A DNA stretch of 64,000 nucleotides, taken from the NCBI GenBank assembly GCA_030765055.1, contig CM060954.1:108660054-108724053 (forward strand), in the 5' to 3' direction. Positions 53,498-64,000 of this stretch are shown piece after piece. The notes beneath the pieces are model-generated. The model did not search any database, was not told the origin of the DNA, and saw nothing but the letters and a program-made list of their open reading frames with translations. Position 1 is the first letter of the stretch. Every line of letters starts with the position of its first letter. Position numbers and translations under genes: made by a program. The stretch is from Mantis religiosa. Lineage: Eukaryota; Arthropoda; Insecta; Mantodea; Mantidae.

Positions 53498-55112
53498 GTT
53501 AACAGACTGGTGTAAAATACACTAAATGACATTTTAATGCTTTACATTTTTTATTCTGCAACAATGTAACTCTAACGGAGTTAAATGCGCTTCCTATAGC
53601 ATTTGCTGTCCACTAACAGCAACACTTTACATTAATTCAACTGTTATTAAGAAATATCAGTTATTTAACATAACTGATATTTCAAAAAATAAAAATACAT
53701 AAAAATGTGTATTTTGAATACTTTAAGTGAATTAATCAAGGTTTATTATTCCTATAATGACTATATCCGACCAAATTCATGGAGGTCAAACGCAGTATAA
53801 TCCTATCTTAGCATTACATAAACAAACAGCAATAATTTTGGATACCTGTATTTATGTAACTCTGAGCTATAAATCATTTCATTGTTCGGTGGACCTTAGT
53901 GAAACGCCCTGTGTAGTAATGGATGATAAGCGAGCTGTGGTTCACTAAAGATAGATCGCCCTGCTGAATGTGACACTGTTTGACGGAAGCTACTTCGCGG
54001 CTTAGGGTTGGGAGCAATCGCCCCGGATGCGTGATGATGGGTGTATTATAACGTGAGCGCAAACACTGTTAAGCTTCTATTAGCCAGACCTATCTTCATT
54101 GTTTATTAATAGTTAAGAGAACGAACTCGAGAGGTGAAGGAGGGTGGAGGATGCTGCCGCTGCAATTACCATTTAAATTACTTAGTTGTTGTGACGGAGA
54201 CCTCCCCACTCTGCTGTATTGAGATAATGTCAAATGGTTATATACATATATACATGTCCGGACTGCGCGGGAGATGTCGTTTTTGCCCAGGGCAGACAGA
54301 GATGAAAGGATCTGTGTAACGCGCTTAGAGTTAAAACTGAGCGTATTCTGCTAAGGAGGATGTCTTCCTTAAAAGGTATTCTCCTGCCCTTTTATCTCCG
54401 TATATACATAATGTGCGGGATGTAACTTTTATTTAAATAAGCAATTTGAAACATTAACTAGTTATGGAAATAATGAAATCTGGTTATCTAAAGCTACGGT
54501 GCCTGGGAGACGAATGTACCAAAGCCGTGATTACATTTTGCTTAAACAGCGAAATCTAATCAAACATTTCTTGAAGTATTAGCATTTAATAATTACTTTT
54601 GTTTGAAAATTAATAATGTATTATTATATCTACGATATATGCTAAGTAGTGGAAATATATCTTGCATGCGATATAAATATTTCAAATCAACATTTCATTA
54701 AGAAGCACGTTTAGGGCCACCCTCCGAGATAAGAGAAACAGTATTTGAAATCAAAGTTCTTATTTCCACTGGGGCCGAGTGTTAAGATGGGCACCTCTCA
54801 CCAAGGTTCGGTCCCAGAGACTTCAAGCGGAATTTGTAATCAAAGAAGCGGTGTTTTCTTGGACTTTCTCCGGGTTCTTTTGATACCCCAGCCATTTCTT
54901 CCATCAACTGTTCCATTACAAACTTTCCCTTCATCCATTTCGCTCTGGTTTCATACTATTTCCGTTCTCATTCTCACATTAGGCTGCAGGTTGATCACCC
55001 AATCCGGTTACTCTCTCTTTCTGATCCAGAGTTTATCTGCCTTTTGATAGAGGAAGGAAGGGCTCATAAATGTTAAGGCTTTCATGGCTGGCGTTGCTAA
55101 TTTCACTATTCA
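53498..55112. other. No gene recognised
   Basis: AT-rich with a slightly GC-richer patch at 53990-54420. The 100-codon frame at 54745-55047 has no motif I recognise. Confidence 0.4.
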
Positions 55113-55114
55113 TT

Positions 55115-55178
55115 CTTTCCTGGCTTGTAGGCCGTGGTCCAGTGGGTTTATCTTCCAACTTTTTACCGAAAACTACGT
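55115..55178 (+). repeat. Inverted repeat arm, left
   Basis: Matches 56225-56290 in inverted orientation with several differences (CTTGTAGGCCGTGGTCCAGT against CTTGTAGGCCATGGACCAGT). The arms enclose about 1 kb holding a LINE fragment. Confidence 0.5.
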
Positions 55179-55189
55179 TCGGCATCAAC

Positions 55190-55440
55190 CAAGAAAAGGA
55201 CTTTTTCACTCTGTTACATGACTGGTCCATCTAATGTATATTTAAAAAGAATAGGAAAGAAGATCTCAGATTTATGTGAGCTATGTAACTGTTTAGAATT
55301 GCCTGAACATGTTATTTTTTAGTACAATAGATATAGTGAACTAGTAGAAGACGGTTGAAGAAAACTAAGGAAAATGTTTATGGAATACCTTGAGAGAAGC
55401 AGAAGATTACACACATTTAGACAATATTCATGCCTTAAAT
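55190..55440 (+). pseudogene. LINE C-terminal fragment
   Basis: Reads FNVYLKRIGKKISDLCELCN in corrected frame (the open frame has SNVYLKRI), then CLELPEHVIF, a stop where a cysteine codon would stand, YNRYSELVED and RKLRKMFMEYLERSRRLHTF. The CxxC...PEH..F.C pattern is the zinc-binding C-terminus of R1/Jockey-like LINE proteins. The upstream polymerase is missing. Confidence 0.6.
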
Positions 55441-56224
55441 AATAGCCGCTAAGCTGTTAGAGGAATATATGTTCAGCAAAAAAGGACTTCAAGAAAGATA
55501 TGTAAGAACATTTCAAACTACGAGAAAATAATATTACTTAAGAGATCGTCGGAGAGAAATACGAGATACTGAAGATACAGACTTGAAGACCTGATTTAAG
55601 CCACACAACCAATAAGTAAAGTATGCCAGCTATGGATATCGGAAAGAAGACCAGAATCCAAGGAGTGCCAGGGGAGATATATGCAGAGTATCAGAGCGGA
55701 CAGACACAACTGAATATGCAGAAGAGGAAAGATGACAACCAGAATATCTGGAGCTGATGAATCAGCTTCATCTACTGATGCTAGTTCCTTTAGGAGATGG
55801 ATACCAGCAGGAGGAAGCTTTGACCACCAGTTATAGAAGAAGAAATTTTAAAATTGTAGGAAACAGTCTTTCGTAGTTTGTTATAGTAATTAAAGCTGTA
55901 GTAGAAATGTAGATTCGATTTATATTGTTGGTGTAGAAGTAAAGTATAAGAAACATTATTTTAGGTAGATTAGATGAATAGATTTGTAAGGTTACTGGAA
56001 TCCAGTAATCTGTAGGTTTAGTAAGTTCGCTAAGGTAGCAAGTAGATTATATGTGCAAAATTTGTAAACAGTTTTGTGTAATTTGATTAAAATGAATAAA
56101 GTGAAAAATGTTTGCGTAATAAGGCCTGGTATAGATTCCAGACGCTGGGCTATTAGATATGCAGATTTTATTTGTTTCCGGCATCCTCAGGGGGTCAAAG
56201 CCGTGGGTACAAGTCTAGGGGGAG

Positions 56225-56290
56225 TCCAAACAAGACGTATTCGGCACAACTTTGGAGAATAAACTACTGGTCCATGGCCTACAAGTCATG
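56225..56290 (-). repeat. Inverted repeat arm, right
   Basis: Partner of 55115-55178. Confidence 0.5.
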
Positions 56291-56421
56291 TTAGTGTGAA
56301 TAATGGAACGAAGGGCGTTTTTGTACCATTAATTTATTATTATTATTATTAATCATAATAAATGTTTACAACAACCATTTAAATTAGGCAAAAGGCCGTT
56401 ATTATTTGCAATATTTTTATT

Positions 56422-57330
56422 CGAAGGCTGCTCAGTATCGAATGATCATAATATTTTTACGGTCATAATTTTTCGCAATAAAATTCAATCTTATTATATA
56501 GCTTAATGTGAAAAAACACGCTGTAGTAGTTTCATTGTTGGGACTCCTGGTTCCCGCCTGTGAGAACCAGGCAAGTTCAGACATGTTCAGTATCGCCTAC
56601 CGCTGCAATGGAGGTAACATGCAGTAAAAGTTGATGTTAGAGGAAGTTCCGGAGTTACTTTCAAACGTAATCACTGTTGATGAAACTTGGCTACATCATT
56701 TTGATCCTGAGAGCAAACAGCAAAGCTCAGTATGGAAATCTCCTTCATCACCAACCCCCAAAAAAGCAAAAGTGGTTGCTTCTGCTGGGAAAGTTATGGT
56801 CATCTCATTCTTTGATAATCATGGAATGCTTTATCAGCATATTGTACCTACATACACATCAGTAACTGGACAATACTACAGGGATGTCCTGAAAACATTG
56901 CAAGTCCATATCAGGTGCAAAAGACCACATTTCCGTGAAGCAGGCTGGATGCTGCACCACGATAATGCGCGACAGCATATTGCCAATTTGTAGCTGAATA
57001 TCTTGCAAAATTCAACGTGAAGTGCAACCCTCGCCGTCCCTATAGTCTGCATTTAGCCCCATGTGACTTTTTTTCTATTCCCTAACTTGAAGAAACACCT
57101 TCGTGGGAGGCATTGTCCATCATCAGAAGCAGTGGTGAAGGCTGCGGAGGCGATTTTGAAGAATCCTTCAAAAATGGTTTCCAACATGCCTTTGAAGATT
57201 GGCAGAAATGCTGGGACAAGTACATTGGATTCAGGGGAGACTATTTTGAGAAGAACCATAAAAATTATGAGAATGAGTAAAAGTACGTTTTCAATAAAAG
57301 TTGTGATCATTCTTTATTAAACAGCCTTCG
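56422..57330 (+). mobile_element. N-truncated mariner derivative M2, copy 3
   Basis: Right TA at 57331-57332; the left TA is mutated (about 56420). Ends GAAGGCTGCTCAGTATCG and ctttattaaacagccttcg are inverted. The hairpin CCTGGTTC...GAACCAGG is intact near 56547-56572. It keeps the full truncated transposase with few lesions. Confidence 0.87.
56590..57280 (+). pseudogene. Mariner catalytic half (M2 copy 3)
   Basis: The open frame 56631-56993 has VDETWLHHFDPESKQQSS (first aspartate in VDETW), KAKVVASAGKVMVISFFDNH and WMLHHDNARQHIANL (second aspartate). A 1-base loss then shifts the frame. FFLFPNLKKHLRGRH resumes at 57063, but the codons before it have drifted (HVTFFLF in place of CDFFLF). A second drift occurs near 57175. 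This copy is the best guide to the family sequence in this window. The DNA-binding domain is missing. Confidence 0.83.
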
Positions 57331-57332
57331 TA

Positions 57333-58549
57333 TTATACAGCTAAAAATTACGACAATATATTCAGGATGGTAATAATCTCAGTGTTTAAGCTAAAGTTAT
57401 GCATGTGTGTCAGATTATTCTCTATCGTGAGTTATTTTTAGCTTTGAAAGACGTTTCTGCCTCAATAGATGACTGCGAATGTGGCATAATGTTGATTGAA
57501 TTCAAGTTTCCTCATCTATTCATGGACAAAGATTGAGCTACTGCCTGTAAGCGCGTGCACCTTTGTAGGATTAATATAACTTCACGCCTAATTTAAAGCT
57601 AATCATGTAGAGCATCAAGAGCCGCGGATCATCTGCCGGCTTTACACTGTTATTGTCACGCTACGCTGCAAATTCGATCACAATCCCCTCTAGTAATCAA
57701 ATGTCGCAACTACTGTTCGTTGCTAATGAAGGCTCAACAGAAACGTTTTGCAGCCTACAAATGCCTCAGTAGAATGGATTTTAAATACCTCTCTGTGAAA
57801 TAATTTTGTCCTTAGCATCGCTTTTGATACAATAGGCACATATGATTTTGTTATACCTTTTAAATTAGTTTTATTTTTTAATGTACTATAACAACAGTAT
57901 GTTAAGAATACATGTGTACTTCAGGTTCCCAGTTCCATCCATAAAATCACGATAGAAAAGATAAGAAGTTCATTCTCCCTTTGAAATCTCAAAAAATTAT
58001 TGGAATTAAATATCTGGTTAGTCAAAAGTCTGAAATTCTGCACGTTTACTTTGAGTTCGATCAGAGATTAACCATCTTATATTTACAAAGTAAAATTTTA
58101 AATCTTGGTTTCTACTGTTTCAAAAAATATAGACACCAATACATTTATTTGCCTTTTTCTATATACAGAATGATGTCTTAGCTGTTGAAATAATGTTTGC
58201 TATCAGTAACTGTCCAGATATTTTGAAAAACATACGTAAGTAATACAACATTTTCTGAAATTGTAGAAATATGTAAAAGTTGTTTTAGTTTAGGCCCCGA
58301 GAACTGAATATATTTAAATGTGTTTAATAATAGTTTAAAGATCGGAATGGAAATGTTAATATGCGTAAGAAATGAAAGTGTGAAATCTATTGGAACATGA
58401 TATGACGCAATGTGTAAATGACATGATTCAATGTGGTGGTATTGGTTGTTATAATTGACGCGAACCAGTGAGAAAGGTGTTGTTTGGTAGTTATAGCAGC
58501 GAAAGGAGAAACAATAATGATCTTGGATATGCGGCTAGCTCAAAGATAT
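57333..58549. other. No gene seen
   Basis: AT-rich spacer. Confidence 0.4.
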
Positions 58550-59362
58550 GCGTTATCTCAAAGGTCACTCGCTCCGTAGGGCTTCGAAGCGACGATCTGT
58601 TACCTCCGTCGTACCCGTCGATGTTGTGGTCGAGGAGACCACAGGGTCCGCCTCGACGAGTATGAGTATCGCTAGTAAACTAAGGAGTAGGTGCTGTAGT
58701 TGGACAGGGGATTTTGGTATTTCTCAGGGTTCTTGAATAAAATGTCGTCTACTCTTTCGTTTCGGCGTCGAGTTACCCGGATGTTTGCAGGTTTTAATAA
58801 TTTAGGTGGCACTCGCGGAATGTATTCTTAACTATATATGCTTGAAGCTTTAAAATACTTATTTTAATTTGAGAATATTTTAGATATCGGCGGATGCATC
58901 TCGCGCTTCAATAGATGCAAATTTCTTAACGTCGCTTGATGCTGCTACGGCATAGCACTTCTCCCTGCCACATACTTTCTCCAGACTGTCCTGATTCTCC
59001 TCCAATACTGACCTTTTCTAAACTCCCCAAAAAACGGTAAATTTCTTCCTTTGGCTACACAAAAGGCAAGGCCATTAACCCTTTTGACCACGCTAAGGGA
59101 TAAGCAACAGCGGAAGTTTTCCCGTTACTTGCCAAACCTAACAGACAATCCGGATAAACTAAGCCTATATATTTTAATGTGTACATTTAAATTTTATATT
59201 TCTTTTATACATATGATACCTTCTTGCAAATACTATTATAAATATCATAGATATTTGCTTTTAAGTAAACTGTTTACATAATTATTAATAGCTCCTAAAT
59301 AAGTAATATCTATTAGTTTATTTTATATTAGAATAATGGGAAGGTGGAAATATCGCCACAAA
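58550..59362. repeat. Long dispersed repeat R, copy 2
   Basis: Direct-orientation match to 45212-45995, diverged by many substitutions and small indels. It has the same CGTCGA...TCGACG inverted pair near its start. No conserved open frame across the two copies. Confidence 0.75.
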
Positions 59363-62095
59363 AGATAGCATCTTCAGACTTGGGAACGTCAAACGGAACG
59401 GGCGTACAATTTAGTATAAGGACGAAATATAGTAAAAAGACTTAAAATTGACATCTGGAAAATTGTAACAAAGCAATACAATTCTTGTGTAAAGTTTTGT
59501 GCGACAAATATTAAAAAGCATTTAAAGTGAATTAAAAGATTGGAATTTCAAAATTAAATAACGGTGATTTATTTCTAAATTGATTTAAAAAATAAGTTAA
59601 TTCCTTTACTCACGACCACACTTGAGTTTACAGAGATCTCATGCACCGACTGGAGTAGATTTGGAGACCGAGCACAAATGTGGGTAAAATATTCAGATGT
59701 AGGAAGAGACCATCATTCCAACATTTTCACCGTCGTACTTCGACGACGTAGAATCAACCCTACCAGGAACCAGGAAAACATCTCGGCTACATATAGCTTC
59801 CCAAAGTAGTGCTGCGAGAACATCATTTGCAACAACTCCACACATATAACTACCGTTGCACAAGGCTGCCCAACCTGGGGCTTCCAGATAATCCACACAT
59901 AGATCATCGTATCATCCACGTATTTAATTTTGTTGCAAATACTCTTATAAGAATCTCTTTCAACCATCATGATATTTCAAAATTGTTCAACTGTAGCTGC
60001 ATATTTATGAAATTTTATTTTATTTACTTCAAGTTTGAAATTGCTGTCTTAAACTATTTGTTAAGAGACAGGAACCTCTGTCTAAGAGAAGGTAAAGTCG
60101 AGAAAACTAATTTAGAACTTTTTTCTTCACTTCCACTCCCTAGAAAGCCTTACTAGAGCACTCCCTTTGATAATCTGGTCTTGTCCATACACTCTATTCC
60201 TTTCTTCCTTCCTGCTCTTCTCTCTTGTAACCCTTTCCAGGTTTTTCCAGGCAATGAGTATTATACAGAACTACATTTTAGACGTTTATTTCCAGTATGT
60301 TCATCCTTATATTTAGAGTTCCAATATTAATCTCCATTTTGTGTTCTCCCATGTAATTATTTCTGGAGATGTGGCCTAGGAAGATCACATATGGAAGATC
60401 ACGATGTTTATATTGACTTATTCAAGCTCATTCACAAGGATTCATTTCAGGATACAGAGTGACGAACCTTTTCTCTTGCTTGCAACATTTCTATAAATTT
60501 TCCATATTGTTGTTTAATAAAAAGTGTGCATTTTGTCAATTTAATTTCCTATCTAGCTAATCAACCTAAAAACTTGCCACCTTCAAGTATTTGCTATTAT
60601 TTCCTTAAAATAAAGCTAAAATATGAAGCATACGTGCCAAGGAAATTCCAAACAAGATATTTTACACTATAATTTCCTTAAAACGTAAAGTACAATTAGC
60701 AGAGTAAGTGATTGTTCCAAAGTGTTGCTTTTATGATTCCACTTATGGGCCAATGGAGCTATGCACAGGAGTAAGCCTAACACATTTTAAAGAACATTTT
60801 AAAATCACATATAAAATAAAAGAATTTACTTTCTGATTATAGCCATAATCATGTAAAATTTACGTAATTGACTTCAACCGACACATATCTTCCCGGTAAA
60901 CCACTAGGGGCTCTCATATATATATATATATATACTTAGTCTTCACTTTTGATGGAAACTGTTCATTTAGCATTAAATTTTTCAGTGTCACTCGAACTAT
61001 CCAAATCTTCGCCTACACACTGCTAGTGTAGAAGAACGATTAATTTATATTAAAAATAATTTTATAAAAACTTAGAAATAACTTTTGTTGTTGTCCCAAG
61101 CCCTCTTCAATCAGCTCTTTCAAACTAGTTATGCCAATCGATGAGCAGCCACTCATATATTTATGATATTTAAGAGTTATATTTTAAATAAACTGTTCTT
61201 TTGATACCTCTCAAAATATTATAAAGTTTTATTCATTTTTCTCTATCTTTATTAAGGAAAGGGTTCATTTTGAATGCATAATGAATGAAATAATGTTTTT
61301 ATGGAATTTTGTTGGATGTTGCTTTGAGAATTAATCCTACTGAGCGATGAAAGGAGGAGAGAAAATTAAGACCCGAAATAATTAGTAAAAGTGGTAAATG
61401 AGCTTGGTGCAGGGCTGGTGATTATGCCTTGTCTTACAAACACTTTATTTAAGGACAAAAATATGTTTCTGCGTAATGTTTATGTTTGATTATGTTTAAT
61501 GATTATGATTCTACTTTTTAAATAAATTTGGTTTTTCTCAGTGCAAAATTACCTTTGTTTACATCCCCTTCACTTTTTGCACAAACAAAAACATCTAACG
61601 TTTTCCCTCTTTGGCGTAATTGAAGATGCTGCAATGCTGCTGTCTGAAGAAATCAAACATGTATGCAGAGAACAAGAATCTCTTGTTGTATCCAATTACT
61701 TACCTGCTGAGAAAAAGCGAAAAAGAGAGAAATTTCTCCAAGGCACTGAAAAGAACATTTCTAAGATTCACTAGAAAATGGCGTCGTACCTTCGAGGTCA
61801 AGTAAAACTGAATTTAAGACGAGGCAGATATATGGTACCAAAATGAAAAACATTTATAAATCTGACAGGTCTGTTGTGTATGTGTGTGTGTTTATTTTGT
61901 CTGTGTGGTCAATTTATCGCTTACATATTACAGGTAAAGGAAGCATAATATTTTACACAAAAATTTGGAATCGAGATTTCCTTAGAGTTGTGATTTCTTT
62001 AGAATCGTTATCTCCACTTTTTGAGAAAGCTAATAAATGAAATCATAGAAGAGAGTATAGTGTAAGGGGTGGATAACAGAGATAATGATAAAATG
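59363..62095. other. No gene recognised
   Basis: AT-rich. It contains a short (AT)n run near 60919-60934, a degraded SINE B trace near 60880-61045 (cttcccggtaaaccactag; acactgctagtgta) and unassigned open frames at 59693-59896 (minus) and 61541-61774 (plus). Confidence 0.4.
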
Positions 62096-62097
62096 TA

Positions 62098-62821
62098 CGA
62101 GGACTGTTCAATAATGAATGATCACAATATTTTTTTGAGAACGTACCTTTACTCATCCTCATAATTTTGATACCTGTTCTCAAAATAGTCTCCCCTGAAT
62201 GCGATGCACTTTTCATGGCGTTTCTACGAGTCTTCAAAGACATGCTGGAAACCATTGTTTGAGAGATCCTTTAAAATCGCCTCCGCAGCCTTCACCACTG
62301 CTTCTGATAATGGATAATGCCTCCCACGAAGGCGTATCTTCAAGTTAGGGAATAGAAAAAAGGCACATGGGGCTAAATCCGTACTATAGGGAGGGTGAGG
62401 GATGTACTTCACGTTGATTTTTGTAAGACATTAAGCAACAACACTGGCAATATGCAGTCGCGCATTATCGTGGTGCAGCATCTAGCCTGCTTCTCGGAAA
62501 TGTGGTCTTTTTCGCCTGATATGGACTTAGTATCAAAATGATATAGCCAAGTTTCATCAGCAGTGATTACGTTTGATAGAAGCTCAGATTTTCCTCTAAC
62601 ATCAACTTGAACTGCATGTTGCCTCCATTGCAGCAGTAGGCGATACTGAACATGTCTGGACTTACCTGGTTCTCACAGGCGGGGACCAGGAGTACCAACA
62701 GTGAAATTGCTAGGGCGTGTTTGTTTCACATTAAGTTAACAGAATATAATAAAATTAAATTTTGGTGCGAAAAGTTATGACCGTAAGAAAATTATGATCA
62801 TTCTTAATTTATAAGTCCTCG
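62098..62821 (-). mobile_element. N-truncated mariner derivative M2, copy 4, internally deleted
   Basis: TA at 62096-62097 and 62822-62823. The low end CGAGGACTGTTCAATAATG and the other end tcttaatttataagtcctcg are decayed inverted repeats. It is 724 bp, about 160 bp shorter than the others. The missing part lies near 62528, inside the transposase between the first and second aspartate regions. The family hairpin is present near 62670-62695. Confidence 0.85.
62138..62610 (-). pseudogene. Mariner catalytic half (M2 copy 4)
   Basis: The minus-strand frame 62412-62224 reads KYIPHPPYSTDLAPCAFFLF: the third catalytic aspartate (CDFF) is alanine. It then has RLRGRHYPLSEAVVKAAEAI and NNGFQHVFED. 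The block between the first and second aspartates is deleted. It is the most damaged of the four copies. Confidence 0.8.
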
Positions 62822-62823
62822 TA

Positions 62824-64000
62824 TTTAAGGGCGCTCAGCTGGTAGGACATCAGCGCCCTATGTGAGAGGCGGAGGAAGTTATGTCCTTTTTTGTTTTCAA
62901 ACCATATTGTATGTTCCCATGGGCAGTGAAAATTAAGTGTAAGGTAATACAAACTTCAAAGCTACATGATATGTATTTTAATGAAATCTTTCACAATGAA
63001 TAACATAATTATAAAATTAAGCATTGAATTAAAGGTAAACTAGAAGCATGAAAGGTCATTAATTTTAAGTTTGAGTTCGCTTAGAGAGAAATTAGCCAGT
63101 CAAAAGGCTATTCTGTTTATGAGATCATTTTGACACCCCTTTGTCATGTACTAACGCTCCAGCGGACATGTGTAAGATCATGGGTAAGGAGTCATTCCAA
63201 AAACCATTAAAATAGAAGGCCGAAGGTGGATGTGATGTTTTGTGAGCTTAACGCTAACGCTTGTCCATTTTGATGTATGTATATAAACTCATTTGTGACT
63301 TCGCAGTCACCCTGATAACTCAGTTGTTGTAACATTCATACGATTGACTACTGTTAACGTTTGAATTTGTGTAGTTATGTTAGGGCTTTATAATTTTCAC
63401 AGTGATTGGTGCGTTTATGTGGCATAACCGTGGGCATAACAGACCTTTCTTTTCAAATGCTACAGAATCGTTATAATACCGTTCCGAGTTGTTTATATTT
63501 TAAGCTATTCAGATGTTCAGTAATCAAGTAATTATGGAAAAACTGGCAATCTTTTAAGAGTAGAAAAACTGTTGTAATAAGGCCAATATCTTAAATTTAT
63601 CTATTTAATAGGAGATTCGGTTTAGAGAACGTAACGATGTAAACTGATTGGCTACTATAGAGTTTTTTTTTATGTATTGTGATGTCTCCTAGCATCCGTC
63701 AATTTTTTTTTCCATCTTCAATATCTTGACCTAGTCTGTATAACCCAAGCACGCCTTTTAGACGATAATTGAACACAGTAAACACCTCTGTAGTTTGTGA
63801 AACACAAAGGGAAAGACGCAAACTGTGCAAATACTGTCGCGGTAACGGGCATTAAAGTTTCGGTACAAATAGATAACAGACGGCGGATAGTGTTTTCGGG
63901 TAATAAAGAGCTGGCATAAGCAGTTAAGGATAGCGCGGCAAGTGTTCACAAATAGCCGGCAAATAATGATAGCTAAGCTAAAGGACTTGACGGCACAGAT
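62824..64000. other. No gene seen
   Basis: AT-rich non-coding DNA to the end of the window. Confidence 0.4.

Noticed and set aside
53880..54060. Possible tRNA or SINE head in the GC-richer patch
   Set aside because: No A-box/B-box pair at suitable spacing.
60919..60934. AT dinucleotide run
   Set aside because: Very short and ordinary; recorded only as part of the spacer.

Overview
The window looks like intergenic DNA from a large, AT-rich, repeat-laden arthropod genome, probably an insect. The evidence is several Tc1/mariner families, Penelope-like retroelements, non-LTR retrotransposon ends, several tRNA-headed SINE families and long GA/CT microsatellites. There are no bacterial operons, CRISPR arrays or rRNA. 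I could not recognise any intact host gene. A polyneopteran insect is possible from the look of the SINEs, but that rests on memory and is not demonstrated here.

Layout. 0-7 kb: an end-to-end mariner with three frameshifts (603-1914), the first of four copies of an N-truncated mariner (2722-3609), then nested and tandem SINEs ending in a (CT)40 tract. 7-10 kb: a mariner-like transposase relic, a (GA)54 tract and the first of two copies of an IS630/DDE_3-like element. 13.4-15.4 kb: a decayed copy of an unnamed arthropod gene family, followed by a 642-bp tRNA-headed insertion with a perfect 16-bp target duplication. 15.5-21.2 kb: a Penelope-like element with reverse transcriptase and GIY-YIG endonuclease, carrying two SINEs, then an inverted pair of repeats with hammerhead-like cores around LINE debris. 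21.4-29 kb: two copies of another mariner family, one ending at a 0.46-kb GGT array and the other interrupted by a SINE, an unidentified 0.95-kb insert and a solo-LTR-like insert. 29.5-31 kb: an endonuclease-less Penelope-like element between 140-bp inverted repeats. 31.2-33 kb: a Tc1-like element with a possible intron. 34-38 kb: mariner and Penelope fragments and the second DDE_3-like copy. 39-42 kb and 47.8-49.2 kb: LINE remnants. 44.3-44.9 kb: a SINE fold-back. 45.2-46.0 and 58.5-59.4 kb: a diverged non-coding repeat pair. 50.7-51.6 kb: a fold-back mariner derivative. 52.6-62.8 kb: three more truncated mariner copies and a LINE fragment.

Nothing here works as a pathway. The sequence records successive insertions, and nesting plus target-site duplications give partial relative ages: SINE A inserted into SINE B, into a Penelope-like element and into a mariner, while an LTR element also entered that mariner. 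The most unusual structures are the fold-back mariner, the SINE B fold-back with the same 20-base loop at two loci, the inverted Penelope termini with hammerhead-like cores, and the four mariner copies sharing one truncation.
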